From Lachnospiraceae bacterium (GTDB taxonomy: Bacteria; Bacillota; Clostridia; Lachnospirales; Lachnospiraceae), in the NCBI GenBank assembly GCA_910575475.1, contig CAJTGD010000011.1, positions 1 to 64,000 of the forward strand: 64,000 bases of DNA. Reading direction: 5' to 3'. The notes beneath the pieces are model-generated. The model did not search any database, was not told the DNA's origin, and was given only the letters and a program-made list of their open reading frames with translations. The translations under genes and the position numbers were made by a program. Of the stretch, positions 45,648 through 54,134 are shown piece after piece; positions within the stretch are counted from its first letter, which is position 1, and every line of letters starts with the position of its first letter.

Positions 45648-46715
45648 ATGAAACGAATCATACTCACCGGCGGCGGGACCGCCGGGCATGTCACTCCAAA
45701 TATCGCTTTGATTCCCCGGCTTCAGGAGATCGGCTATGATATCCAATACATCGGTTCCTACACCGGTATTGAAAAAGAGCTGATTGAAGCTCTCAATATC
45801 CCCTACCACGGAATCTCTTCCGGAAAGCTGCGCCGTTACTTCAGTCTCCAAAACTTCACCGATCCGTTCCGCGTACTAAAGGGACTTGGCGAAGCGAAAA
45901 GGCTGGTCCGGGAACTGAAGCCTGACGTCATCTTTTCCAAAGGCGGCTTTGTGTCTGTACCCGTTGTACTTGCCGGGAAGCAGGCAAAGGTTCCTGTCAT
46001 TATCCATGAGTCAGACATGACCCCTGGTCTTGCCAACAAGCTTGCCATTCCTTCCGCAACAAGGGTTTGCTGCAATTTTCCGGAGACACTGGAGCATCTG
46101 CCAAAGGAAAAAGCTCTTCTGACTGGTTCTCCTATCCGCCAGGAATTACTATCCGGCAATAAGATCGCTGCCATGGAGATGTGCGGCTTTTCATCGGATA
46201 AGCCCGTCATTCTTGTCATCGGCGGAAGCCTTGGCTCCGTCGCAGTCAATACAGCGATCCGCGCCGCTCTGCCGGACCTTCTGAAGCAATTCCAGATTGT
46301 TCATCTCTGCGGAAAAGGAAAGCTTGATGAAACTCTGGTCAATACAAAAGGCTATAAGCAGTTCGAATATATAAAAAATGAACTGCGTGACATCTTTGCG
46401 CTGTCTGACCTGGTCATCTCACGGTCCGGCGCCAACGCGATCTGTGAGCTTCTTGCATTGCGAAAACCGAATCTTCTTATCCCGCTTTCCGCCAACGCAA
46501 GCCGCGGCGATCAGATATTAAATGCCCGTTCCTTTGAACGCCAGGGCTTCAGTATTGTACTTGAAGAGGAAGAAGTCACCAGGGAATCCCTCCTTGATGC
46601 AGTGAATCATCTTTACCAGAACCGAAACACATATATAAATGCCATGTGCGATTCCGGTCAGCAGGATTCTATCCGCACGATCATTCAATTGATTGAAGAA
46701 GTCCGTAAACCGTAA
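45648..46715 (+). CDS. murG: UDP-GlcNAc transferase MurG
   Basis: The 355-residue protein is MurG, which adds GlcNAc to lipid I to make lipid II at the inner face of the membrane. Motifs: ILTGGGTAGHVTPN near the N-terminus, ALNIPYHGISSGKLRRY, IIHESDMTPGLANK, GGSLGSVAVN at the start of the C-terminal Rossmann domain, and SRSGANAICELLALRKPNLLIPL for UDP-GlcNAc binding. ATG 45648 after TCTGGAGGTTTTTT. It is outside any dcw cluster here and has its own promoter and terminator, and its codon context differs from neighbours only slightly. It may be a second murG copy. Confidence 0.93.
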   Translation: MKRIILTGGGTAGHVTPNIALIPRLQEIGYDIQYIGSYTGIEKELIEALNIPYHGISSGKLRRYFSLQNFTDPFRVLKGLGEAKRLVRELKPDVIFSKGGFVSVPVVLAGKQAKVPVIIHESDMTPGLANKLAIPSATRVCCNFPETLEHLPKEKALLTGSPIRQELLSGNKIAAMEMCGFSSDKPVILVIGGSLGSVAVNTAIRAALPDLLKQFQIVHLCGKGKLDETLVNTKGYKQFEYIKNELRDIFALSDLVISRSGANAICELLALRKPNLLIPLSANASRGDQILNARSFERQGFSIVLEEEEVTRESLLDAVNHLYQNRNTYINAMCDSGQQDSIRTIIQLIEEVRKP

Positions 46716-46763
46716 CAGCATCTGCAGCGGTAGAAGCTTTGCAGATCTTACCGCCCGTGAATA

Positions 46764-46807
46764 TTAAGAAAGCACATCGCCTTCCCGGTTAGAATGTGCT
46801 TTCTTAA
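46764..46807. terminator. Bidirectional terminator
   Basis: TTAAGAAAGCACAT (46764-46777) and ATGTGCTTTCTTAA (46794-46807) are perfect 14-base arms between the convergent murG and sigma genes. Confidence 0.88.
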
Positions 46808-47367
46808 AATCGGTTCAGCTCTTCATATTCCACGTCAAACTTTTTATGAATCCATTTTCTTGCTCTGTGCATCATCACATAAAATGCATTTTCAGACATA
46901 TCAAGCCTCTTGGCTGCTTCTGCTGCCGGAATGTCCAGGCAGCATACCATCATGATCGCTTCATGCCATCTTGGATTCTTTTTCATCAGTGCGGTAAAAA
47001 TGCGCTCATGCAGTTTTGCCCGCTTCTCCTCTATCATTCTGCTAAGGTACTCTGACTCCAGACTTTCACTGACCGGCTCTTCTATGACATCAGATCCTTC
47101 TATCGACTCTGTCATGATCGTCCGAGCCGCCTTTTTCCGATAGTTCAAAGCCAAGTGCTTCGCTGTAGTGTATAACCAGGATTTGATATTGGAATATTCT
47201 TCTTCACTCTCAATCTTTTTGTCCGTCATGTCTCTGTACAATGCCAGAAACGCCTCCTGCATAACGTCTTCCGCCGTGCCCGGATCATCTACATATGTGT
47301 GCGCTGCTTTCAGAACAAGATTTTTATACTTGCTGTAAACCTCATTAAATGCTAGCTTTTCAGTCAA
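46804..47367 (-). CDS. ECF-type sigma factor
   Basis: TTG 47367 is the likely start (LTEKLAFNEVYSKYKNL), since CCGGAG lies eight bases before it; a longer frame to 47445 overlaps the HIT gene heavily. About 187 residues: region 2 (LVLKAAHTYVDDPGTAEDVMQEAFLALYRD, SWLYTTAKHLALNYRKK) and region 4 (HEAIMMVCCLDIPAAEAAKRLDMSENAFYVMMHRARKWI). It follows the HIT gene on the same strand by 17 bases, so they may be cotranscribed. The likely partner is the DUF4367-like membrane protein gene beyond murG. Confidence 0.82.
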   Translation of the reverse strand: MTEKLAFNEVYSKYKNLVLKAAHTYVDDPGTAEDVMQEAFLALYRDMTDKKIESEEEYSNIKSWLYTTAKHLALNYRKKAARTIMTESIEGSDVIEEPVSESLESEYLSRMIEEKRAKLHERIFTALMKKNPRWHEAIMMVCCLDIPAAEAAKRLDMSENAFYVMMHRARKWIHKKFDVEYEELNRF

Positions 47368-47384
47368 TGTTCTTTCTCCGGTGA

Positions 47385-47792
47385 TTACTTCAACTTGTTC
47401 AGGATTTCTTCCTTTTCGATCTCCTTCAGTTCTCCCATATGCCATCCTATCCCAACCTTATCTCCGTGATATCTCGGAATCATGTGCATATGAAAATGGA
47501 ATACTGTCTGCCCTGCTGCCTCCTCATTATTTTGTACGATATTGTAACCATCACATTCCAGCACATCCTTCAGCTTTACAGTCATTTTCTTAGCCAACAG
47601 CAATGCTTTCGACGCAAGTTCATCGTCCAGATCATACAGATTGCGGTAATGCTTCTTCGGAATAATCAGCGCATGTCCTTTCGATGCAGGACTCACATCC
47701 AGGATTACCCGAAAGTCGTCATCCTCATGCAGAGTCGCTGATGGAATCTCCCCCGCTGCAATCTTACAAAAAATGCAATTTTCTTCTTTCAT
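47385..47792 (-). CDS. HIT family hydrolase
   Basis: ATG 47792 (MKEENCIFCKIAAGEIP) follows AGAAAGAGGATAAAAGC. The 135-residue protein is a typical Hint-type histidine-triad enzyme: CIFCKIAAGEIPS with the zinc-like Cys pair, ILDVSPASKGHALIIPKKH, and the catalytic triad HFHMHMIPRY (His-x-His-x-His). These enzymes hydrolyse nucleoside phosphoramidates such as AMP-lysine or dinucleoside polyphosphates. Cytoplasmic housekeeping gene. Confidence 0.94.
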   Translation of the reverse strand: MKEENCIFCKIAAGEIPSATLHEDDDFRVILDVSPASKGHALIIPKKHYRNLYDLDDELASKALLLAKKMTVKLKDVLECDGYNIVQNNEEAAGQTVFHFHMHMIPRYHGDKVGIGWHMGELKEIEKEEILNKLK

Positions 47793-48054
47793 AGCTTTTA
47801 TCCTCTTTCTCCTTTTCTTCTGTGTCCAAGTTATTGTAAGTAGTATAGCGCATTTTTCCAGAAAAGAGAACATAAAAATCAGAAAATGCACAGAAATGTT
47901 TTTAGTTTCATTTTTCTGAATTGCTTTTTTTCTTTAACAGGATTATAATAATGGACAGTTTTAGCTATTATGTCGAAAAAAGTCAGGATGAATTGATTGA
48001 ATGCTGCTTTCGGACGTGTTAGACTACAAGTAAAAAGCCGGGAGGGAAAGATCC

Positions 48055-48786
48055 ATGATGCACAATATTGACATTAATAAAATGAATCGGCTGATGGAAG
48101 AAAATGAAGATGCAAGGCAGATCATCAGCCAGCTGTTGGAAAACCATCAAGTCACGGTATCCACGATCGCGCATGAAATCCGCAATCCTCTGACTCTGAT
48201 CTCCTCGGCACTCCAGATCATGCAGGTTCAGCATCCTGAGGTAACAGAATTTTCTCACTGGAAGCAGACTATGGATGATGTGAATTTTATGCGCCAGCTC
48301 CTGGAAGAGCTTTCTACCTTCAACAACGGAAATACTCTGCATTATTCCGTATTTTCCATTGAGCATCTGCTGAAAAATATTGCGATCTCATTTGCCATAT
48401 CTCTGGATGAAGCAGATTCTGATATTGAGTTTTCCTCTTCCATTCCGGATAAACTGGGTAAGTATACAGGCGATAAGATCAAGCTGGAAGAGGTACTCCT
48501 GAATCTTCTTAAGAATGCGAAGGAAGCCATTGCAGGGAAAGGAACCATCCTGCTGACTGCCAGCCGGAAGAAGAATGTCCTGACCATACAGATCAAAGAC
48601 AGCGGCTGTGGGATTCCTGCTGAGAATATCGATTCCATCTTTGAGCCCTTCAAAACGTATAAGCAGGGCGGGACAGGTCTTGGCCTCTCTCTGTCCAAAC
48701 GCATTGTAGAGGCACACGATGGTTCAATTTCCGTAGCCTCCAGAGAAGGACAGGGAACTACATTCACAGTGAAGCTCCCGATCTAG
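48055..48786 (+). CDS. Orphan soluble histidine kinase
   Basis: The 243-residue kinase has no membrane segment and no sensor domain beyond a short N-terminal helix. The HisKA helix contains the phosphorylation site His56 in STIAHEIRNPLTLI, and the ATPase domain has N (LLNLLKNAKEAI), G1 (KDSGCGIP), F (IFEPFKTYK) and G2 (GGTGLGLSLSKRIV) boxes. It resembles KinB/KinD-like sporulation kinases in its catalytic part. No response regulator gene adjoins. ATG 48055 after AGGGAAAGATCC. Its 3' end overlaps that of the convergent rhomboid gene by 23 bases. Confidence 0.88.
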   Translation: MMHNIDINKMNRLMEENEDARQIISQLLENHQVTVSTIAHEIRNPLTLISSALQIMQVQHPEVTEFSHWKQTMDDVNFMRQLLEELSTFNNGNTLHYSVFSIEHLLKNIAISFAISLDEADSDIEFSSSIPDKLGKYTGDKIKLEEVLLNLLKNAKEAIAGKGTILLTASRKKNVLTIQIKDSGCGIPAENIDSIFEPFKTYKQGGTGLGLSLSKRIVEAHDGSISVASREGQGTTFTVKLPI

Positions 48787-49381
48787 TGCTTCCCCGTCTG
48801 AAGCTGCCCAGCAGTGCCTCCAGAATAAATCCGCAGATCAGTCCTCCGATATGTGCGGCATTATCCACACCTGGCTCTGACAGGCCGAGGAAGAGACTGA
48901 ATCCGACAAGAACAAACACTCCCTTCTTATTCAGCCTGCCGATGCGGCCTTTATTTCGAAGCACTGCGCACAGCAGCGCCCCCGTCAGGCCGAATACTGC
49001 GCCAGAAGCGCCTGCGGAAACCACCACTTCCCCAAAGCTGACATTTATCAGCAAAGAGCATATATTTCCTCCAATTCCGCTGACAAAGTACACCAGCAAA
49101 AAGCGCAGCCTGCCGATCTCCGGTTCCAGATTCATTCCCAATGCCCCGAGCATTACCATATTGCTCAGCAGATGCTCAATTCCAAAATGAAGAAATATAC
49201 TGGTCAGCAGCCGATAATACTCGTGGCCTTCCATCACATATGGCTCATACATCGCGCCGTATTGCTTCATAAACAGTACGTCCTCTGCCTTTCCTATCAA
49301 CGCGAAAATAAAGAAAATACTAATATTGACCACGATCAGCACTGCTGTAGCGGTTGCTTTCTGCTTTTGCTTCTCTTCCAA
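48764..49381 (-). CDS. Rhomboid family intramembrane serine protease
   Basis: The 205-residue protein has six membrane segments. The catalytic Ser is in GASGAVFGLTGALL and the His in AAHIGGLICGFILE; the conserved loop EYYRLLTSIFLHFGIEHLLSNM is also present. It cleaves membrane proteins within or near their transmembrane segments. It is the last gene before the Tad pilus block but is separated from DUF6382 by 46-base repeats, so shared function is unproven. Start at 49381 (MEEKQKQKATATAV), following AGAGGTACAGGTTTT. Confidence 0.93.
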   Translation of the reverse strand: MEEKQKQKATATAVLIVVNISIFFIFALIGKAEDVLFMKQYGAMYEPYVMEGHEYYRLLTSIFLHFGIEHLLSNMVMLGALGMNLEPEIGRLRFLLVYFVSGIGGNICSLLINVSFGEVVVSAGASGAVFGLTGALLCAVLRNKGRIGRLNKKGVFVLVGFSLFLGLSEPGVDNAAHIGGLICGFILEALLGSFRRGSTRSGASL

Positions 49382-49398
49382 AACCTGTACCTCTTTCT

Positions 49399-49582
49399 AT
49401 ACCTTATAAAGCGGCCGAATGGCCATAACGGGGTGCCCTTGGGTATACCTTATAAAATGGCCGAATGGCCATAACGGGGTGCCCTTGGGTATACCTTATA
49501 AAATGGCCGAATGGCCATAACGGGGTGCCCTTGGGTATACCTTATAAAACGGCCATATAGCCATGATGGGACGCCCATCTAT
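49399..49582 (+). repeat. Array B of the 46-base repeat (four copies)
   Basis: Units start at 49399, 49445, 49491 and 49537; the last is degenerate at its end. Each has ATACCTTATAAA, the palindrome GGCCGAATGGCC and GGGGTGCCCTTGGGT. Same family as 26381-26518. It lies between the rhomboid and DUF6382 genes. Confidence 0.92.
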
Positions 49583-49642
49583 TATACTATACTAAGCGCC
49601 GGATAAATCAGCCGCGAGTATAAATATGTATTCTTATTATAA

Positions 49643-50617
49643 TCAGCTTTCCTCCTCCTGTCCATCTGTTTCTAATATCAGATCGTCCCAATTTCCCCAA
49701 CGCTTCCTGCGGATGCCATTTGCCGCCTTCCTCCAGGATTTCCACCAGCCTCCCGCTCCCTCTTCACAAATGGTATCTGCCGTATGAAGCTGTTCATCCC
49801 TGTCATAAGCCAAACTATGCGAAGCCGTATCATCTTCATCCGTTACACTGAATATATTTCCATAATTCTTATATTCGTTTTCCACTCCGCTGTTCCTTCC
49901 ACTGCTCTCGTATTCATTTTTCCTGCCGCCGTTCCTTTCACTGCTCTCATATTCATTTTTTACTCCGCTGTTCCTTCCATAATCATATCCTTTATTTTCC
50001 CGCCCGTTGCCGTTGCCTTTGCTCTCCCGCTTTACTCTCACAGTTTTCTTTTTTTCACTAAGCAACTTTTTCCGTTCCGACTCCCTGCTTTTATACTCTT
50101 TCATGATCAGTTCAAGATCATAATGTTCCTGAAGGGTTGCCTTATGAAGCTCATAAGCCAGGAAGATTCCTTCTGTATCTTCATAATCCAGCATTCTCAC
50201 AAAATATTCTGTCAGCTCGTGGAATAATTTGCATAAATCTTCTTCCATGCCGGGAAAATAGCAAAAAAGCCACCTTCCCTCTTTATAAAAAATGTATTCA
50301 GGCTTCAAAACCAGGCAATTCGGATTCAGCATATATCTCTGCAATGTCTCTGTCACTTCAAGGATCCGGGTTATCATCCCCTCTATCTCCTGCTTTTTTA
50401 TGCAGGCATTTTCATACATATTCTTCATGGAAGTCAGACCGCTGATCTCATATGTATATCTGGCTTTTCCCTCTACTTCACAGCCTTCTACCTTCAAAAG
50501 CCCATCCAGTTGGTTCTGCCGCAGCATTGGTATCTGATAGTCCTCTTCGTAATGTTCTTCCTTATATAAATGTAGACAGCTCCTGTTCAGCTTCGTCTCA
50601 AATTCCGCCTGCACCAT
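49643..50617 (-). CDS. DUF6382 protein of the Tad locus
   Basis: The 324-residue protein matches the DUF6382 proteins encoded beside Tad pilus genes in Lachnospiraceae: VQAEFETKLNRSCLHLYKEE at the start and EYIFYKEGRWLFCYFPGMEEDLCKLFHELTEYF in the middle. Relatives usually carry a C-terminal FHA domain; here residues 200-260 are a low-complexity stretch with repeats of the SSERNGGRKNEYE type, and the protein ends without an FHA domain. It may bind phospho-proteins in relatives; this copy probably acts otherwise. ATG 50617 after GAAGGAGGTGCTGTGGA. Confidence 0.75.
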   Translation of the reverse strand: MVQAEFETKLNRSCLHLYKEEHYEEDYQIPMLRQNQLDGLLKVEGCEVEGKARYTYEISGLTSMKNMYENACIKKQEIEGMITRILEVTETLQRYMLNPNCLVLKPEYIFYKEGRWLFCYFPGMEEDLCKLFHELTEYFVRMLDYEDTEGIFLAYELHKATLQEHYDLELIMKEYKSRESERKKLLSEKKKTVRVKRESKGNGNGRENKGYDYGRNSGVKNEYESSERNGGRKNEYESSGRNSGVENEYKNYGNIFSVTDEDDTASHSLAYDRDEQLHTADTICEEGAGGWWKSWRKAANGIRRKRWGNWDDLILETDGQEEES

Positions 50618-50658
50618 TCCACAGCACCTCCTTCTTTCTATAGCCTTCCTTTACTTAT

Positions 50659-50746
50659 ACCCAAAGGCATCCCATTATGGCCATTCGGCCACTTCACAAG
50701 GTATCCCCATGGGCATCCCATCATGGCCATTCGACCGTTTAGGTAT
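50659..50746 (-). repeat. Array C of the 46-base repeat (two inverted copies)
   Basis: On the minus strand two units (50659-50704 and a 42-base one at 50705-50746) match the family seen at 26.4 and 49.4 kb, including GGCCGAATGGCCATAATGGG. The second reaches into the last codons of the TadE-like gene. Confidence 0.85.
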
Positions 50747-51290
50747 CCCCTCCGGAAGCGCCAGTACCTGTTCCCGTGCCTATCTGTTTCTGATCTTTAT
50801 TGTTATCTTCTATTTGGGCGGGCCCGTCCCCAGATTCCATCTTCTCCTTTTTCACAGCGTCCGCCGCTTTTTCCAGCATCCACAGCCTTCGTATTGCAGC
50901 TTCCGGTTCTGCCATGGCCGCACGCTGGACCACATGAAGGCGCATCCATTTCCTTTCTGCATATGCGTTTACCTCAACCCATTTTCTTGTTATATTTACA
51001 CTCGCTTGTGCTCCGGAAAATAAGATCAGCTTTCCCTGAATCCGTTCCTGGTAAAATCCTGCAAGATCCGTCTGCCCGTTCTCATCCGGCTTACGTTCCA
51101 GCTGCGCCCCTACCGCAGCCGTTTCGCTGGCTGCCCCGATCAGGATATTTTTGTCATGATAGTAAAAGGTCACATAGACTACTGTTAAAAATATCATGAG
51201 TATCACAGGGATCAGATAGGAGAGCTCCACTGTTATAGCCCCTTTAAGCTCCCGCTCACCGCAAGCCGACATCTGTTTCTTTTGTTTCAT
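50739..51290 (-). CDS. TadE-like pilus protein
   Basis: ATG 51290 (MKQKKQMSACGERELKG) is chosen; the stop of the prepilin peptidase gene lies at 51292, so the two abut. About 183 residues. The pseudopilin-like motif GAITVELSYLIPVILMIFLTV gives the processing site and the membrane helix (about 16-40). The outer part is small, and the C-terminal 40 residues are rich in Lys, Gly and Thr (GTGTGTGASGG). Minor pseudopilin of the Tad machine. The GTG repeat and the overlap with repeat array C suggest a recently altered C-terminus. Confidence 0.78.
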   Translation of the reverse strand: MKQKKQMSACGERELKGAITVELSYLIPVILMIFLTVVYVTFYYHDKNILIGAASETAAVGAQLERKPDENGQTDLAGFYQERIQGKLILFSGAQASVNITRKWVEVNAYAERKWMRLHVVQRAAMAEPEAAIRRLWMLEKAADAVKKEKMESGDGPAQIEDNNKDQKQIGTGTGTGASGGDT

Positions 51291-51291
51291 T

Positions 51292-51732
51292 TTAAAACAG
51301 CCTTGCCAAAAGCAATACGATATATGCGGCTCCAAAAAACGGGACAAACGGCAGTGTAGTCGTTCTCTGAAAATTTTGTTTCTTCATCATGACCATGGAA
51401 TATACGGCCGACAACCCAAATGCTGCCATCAGCAGATAAAGCAGCTTCCAGAGCCCCAGAAACAACCCGAGGGCAATGATCAGTATACTGTCCCCATATC
51501 CAAATGCCTCGTCTGTGATTTTACTGATCCAAAGAAAACCAACTCCTATGGCTGCTCCTGCCAGACTCAGCAGAAATGGCCCGAATCCCCAGAATATCCT
51601 CAATGCCGCGATTGCCGCCGCCACTCCAACTCCGGCTGCCAAAAGTCCCTCCGGCAGTCTCCGCTTTTGGATATCCAGTACAGACAGATAGCAAAGATAC
51701 CCCACACAACACAATTGACCAAATGAATACAT
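51292..51732 (-). CDS. Prepilin peptidase (A24, TadV/CpaA type)
   Basis: The 146-residue protein is a short A24 aspartic peptidase with four membrane segments. The catalytic Asp residues are in SVLDIQKRRLP (near the N-terminus) and in the GxGD motif FGYGDSILIIALG. It removes leader peptides of Flp and TadE/F-type pilins. ATG 51732 after GAGAGGAGAACAAAATT. Placement within the Tad operon fits. Confidence 0.88.
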   Translation of the reverse strand: MYSFGQLCCVGYLCYLSVLDIQKRRLPEGLLAAGVGVAAAIAALRIFWGFGPFLLSLAGAAIGVGFLWISKITDEAFGYGDSILIIALGLFLGLWKLLYLLMAAFGLSAVYSMVMMKKQNFQRTTTLPFVPFFGAAYIVLLLARLF

Positions 51733-51850
51733 AATTTTGTTCTCCTCTCTTTTTCTTCTTTAATTATATACTCACAGTAAAATTCATTTGCTGTAAGTAT
51801 CGCTCCAGCCGCAAGGCGACGTATTTACTTATGCTGCTATATATTGCACA

Positions 51851-52672
51851 TTACTCCTCCATTACAGTTCCGCACCTGCTGCACGGCCCTTTTCCATAGA
51901 CCTTTGACTTTTTCACTGCACGTATGGAACGTTTCAGACCGCTGCAGTTCAAAGAATTATGATATCGGTTTCCGCTGTCTGTGACATAGACCCCAGCCAT
52001 GGCGCTTCCATGAACGCATTTCTCACAGGACCGGTATCTGCCTCCGCCCAGGTTGCGTATCCCCGACAGGCCGGAGGATGGAAGGAACCGGATCGACAGC
52101 TGAAGATAGGAACACTGGTAGTTCGTATGATATACGGTGCCAGTGTCCGTAATATAGACGATCTGTCCGTCTTCATCCTCGATATCCGGCTTTTTATATC
52201 CAGTCCATGCCTTTACGATAAATGTGTCTTTCTGCCGGACCCTTAAGTGCATAAACCCCGGAAACGGCAGCCTGATCTTATATGATACACGAACATGGAT
52301 CTCACCTGTACTTGGATAATAGATGGATCCCAGGCAGGATATCCCTGATCTTCCTCCTTCTATGATCCCTCCCTCCAGCCTGTCAGCGCCGATCAGCCTG
52401 ACCATATCGCTTTTAAACTTGAACAGATTCAGCACCGGTATCGTAACAATATCCTCCGCTGCATTTTTGGCCGCTCCCTGGGCGGCGGAATGGACGCTGA
52501 TCCGGATTGCCTGAACCTCCAGCAGATAGATAAGGCAAAGCACTGCAAATAAGAAAATTGGAATCGTAAGCGATGCTTCTACCGTCATACTTCCTTTTGG
52601 GCCTGACATAGATGCCTGTTCCTGGTCAGAGTGTGTCATATGTATTTTTTTCTGCGGATAAGCCATCTTCAA
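51851..52672 (-). CDS. TadE/TadG-like pilus protein
   Basis: The 273-residue protein has the pseudopilin motif GSMTVEASLTIPIFLFAVLC (about 28-47) and one membrane helix, followed by a long outer domain. That domain contains two similar segments, VYHTNYQCSYLQLSIRF and RYHNSLNCSGLKRSIRA, each followed by a CxxC-type pair (CEKCV; CSRCG), suggesting duplicated metal- or disulfide-stabilised units. Residues around QASMSGPKGS lie in one arm of a large inverted repeat with the leader (52593-52762). Confidence 0.8.
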   Translation of the reverse strand: MKMAYPQKKIHMTHSDQEQASMSGPKGSMTVEASLTIPIFLFAVLCLIYLLEVQAIRISVHSAAQGAAKNAAEDIVTIPVLNLFKFKSDMVRLIGADRLEGGIIEGGRSGISCLGSIYYPSTGEIHVRVSYKIRLPFPGFMHLRVRQKDTFIVKAWTGYKKPDIEDEDGQIVYITDTGTVYHTNYQCSYLQLSIRFLPSSGLSGIRNLGGGRYRSCEKCVHGSAMAGVYVTDSGNRYHNSLNCSGLKRSIRAVKKSKVYGKGPCSRCGTVMEE

Positions 52673-52762
52673 TATTTTCCTTTCCTAATTATTTATTGGA
52701 TCCTGCCATTGCGAAAGCAGGCAGTTCCAGGATGAGCAGGCATCTATGTCAGGCCCAGAAGG
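52593..52762. repeat. Inverted repeat across the 5' end of the TadE/G-like gene
   Basis: Arms at 52593-52621 (inside the gene) and 52734-52762 (in the leader) agree at 27 of 29 positions, with a perfect 20-base core (GGGCCTGACATAGATGCCTG at 52599-52618, its complement at 52737-52756). The 112-base interior contains the start codon and its ribosome binding region. Confidence 0.85.
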
Positions 52763-52786
52763 GCCAGATGATACATTGCACCGATC

Positions 52787-54133
52787 TTAAAGATATCCAT
52801 AATACAACGGAAATGTATACGTTGTTCCATTCCATATATCTGCCGTATTATGCACCTTTATTTTTGTTACGCAGGCATCTGCGCGGAAAAATGACAGTTC
52901 CTTTTCCTGGATCAGATTCTGCTCGACCCGGTCCAGCGTCCGCATCGTCAGCTTCTCGCTGCTTTTGGAAAGTATCAGAATATGCAGACATTGCTGATAG
53001 GTAATTCCATTTTCAGAATCCTGTCCCTCCTGCGTATCCTCCTCTTCGCCAAGCTTTGTCAGATTGCTCAGCTGAAGCTGCCAGTTTTCTTCGTTCTTAG
53101 TGATGGGAATCTTCTTTCCTGCAAGCAGTGCCCGAAGATCCATGACACTTTCTCCAAGACTCCACAGTACCAGGACCGCCTGCTTGAGCACCGGCTCCAT
53201 AGCCGGGTTCGCAAATGCCGCTGAGAGCGCCGCTGCCAGGGCCTCCGCCTCACCCTGTCTCTTTGTATCGGACATCAGATATGTATAATTGACCGCAAAC
53301 CGAACCATCAGCAATTGATTTACAACACTTTTAAGGTTCTCCGCGTCACTTTCCTTGCCGCATAAAATATACTCCACCTCATAGTCCAGATTTCTGTTTT
53401 CTCCTTTTGGTTCCAGGGCTGAACCGAATTTCTCCATAATATAAAATTCAAAAAGAGCCTTTGCATCTATACGGTTTGTACTTTTCCGTTCTGGAAAACT
53501 GCCGCGGCCCGTCCGGCAGGTCCGCCCGGAAACCTGCTCCTCCGGACGGATCGCCTTACCTGAGAGATGGAAATCCTTCGGGAGCACCAGGGAAAGCATT
53601 CCGCTCTTTTTTGCATGTATCAGTCCTCCCATCTCTTCCGCAAACTGTTCTCCGCTTTCCGCGATCACATCATCCAGCTCTCCGGATATCTCTGCTCCCT
53701 GTATTTCCTGTTCTTCCCAACGGGAGGCAAGCTTTGTCAGATCCTGTGCCAGCGCGATCCCTGTGCGGGTCTCCATATATTTCAGTACCTGCTCCCGGAA
53801 TGCCTGTCCTTGATTATCTGTCAAAAGCTGGATGTCTGTAATTTCCTGGTTGATTCCCATGCTTCCATAATAAGACATTCTGTCCAGAAGCAGGTTTTCT
53901 TCATATTGGCCGGTTTCGTAAGTGCCGTCGATGGCAAATACATTATATTCCTCCATCAAAGCTTTCTGATATTCTCCAAAAAGGGAAAACACCGCCCGGT
54001 CCGCGTCCAGCCGCTTTTGATTTTTCGACGTCTGGATGACCGCGCTTTCTGTCAATGCCAATATAAATGATACCAGAAGCACAAAGATCAAAGTCAGAAA
54101 TACCGTGATCTCTCCCTTTTTTGTCCGTTTCAT
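52787..54133 (-). CDS. DUF5702 (TadG-like) protein
   Basis: ATG 54133 (MKRTKKGEITVFLTLIF) overlaps the end of the flp gene; a GTG at 54154 is an alternative. About 448 residues. The pseudopilin-like N-terminus GEITVFLTLIFVLLVSFILAL forms the membrane helix, followed by a conserved region (RLDADRAVFSLFGEYQKALMEEYNVFAIDG) typical of DUF5702 and a long outer domain. Takes the place of TadG in clostridial Tad systems. Function in adhesion or assembly inferred. Confidence 0.82.
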   Translation of the reverse strand: MKRTKKGEITVFLTLIFVLLVSFILALTESAVIQTSKNQKRLDADRAVFSLFGEYQKALMEEYNVFAIDGTYETGQYEENLLLDRMSYYGSMGINQEITDIQLLTDNQGQAFREQVLKYMETRTGIALAQDLTKLASRWEEQEIQGAEISGELDDVIAESGEQFAEEMGGLIHAKKSGMLSLVLPKDFHLSGKAIRPEEQVSGRTCRTGRGSFPERKSTNRIDAKALFEFYIMEKFGSALEPKGENRNLDYEVEYILCGKESDAENLKSVVNQLLMVRFAVNYTYLMSDTKRQGEAEALAAALSAAFANPAMEPVLKQAVLVLWSLGESVMDLRALLAGKKIPITKNEENWQLQLSNLTKLGEEEDTQEGQDSENGITYQQCLHILILSKSSEKLTMRTLDRVEQNLIQEKELSFFRADACVTKIKVHNTADIWNGTTYTFPLYYGYL

Positions 54134-54134
54134 C

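Noticed and set aside
49399..49582. Tandem 46-base units as a CRISPR array
   Set aside because: Units are directly adjacent with no variable spacers.
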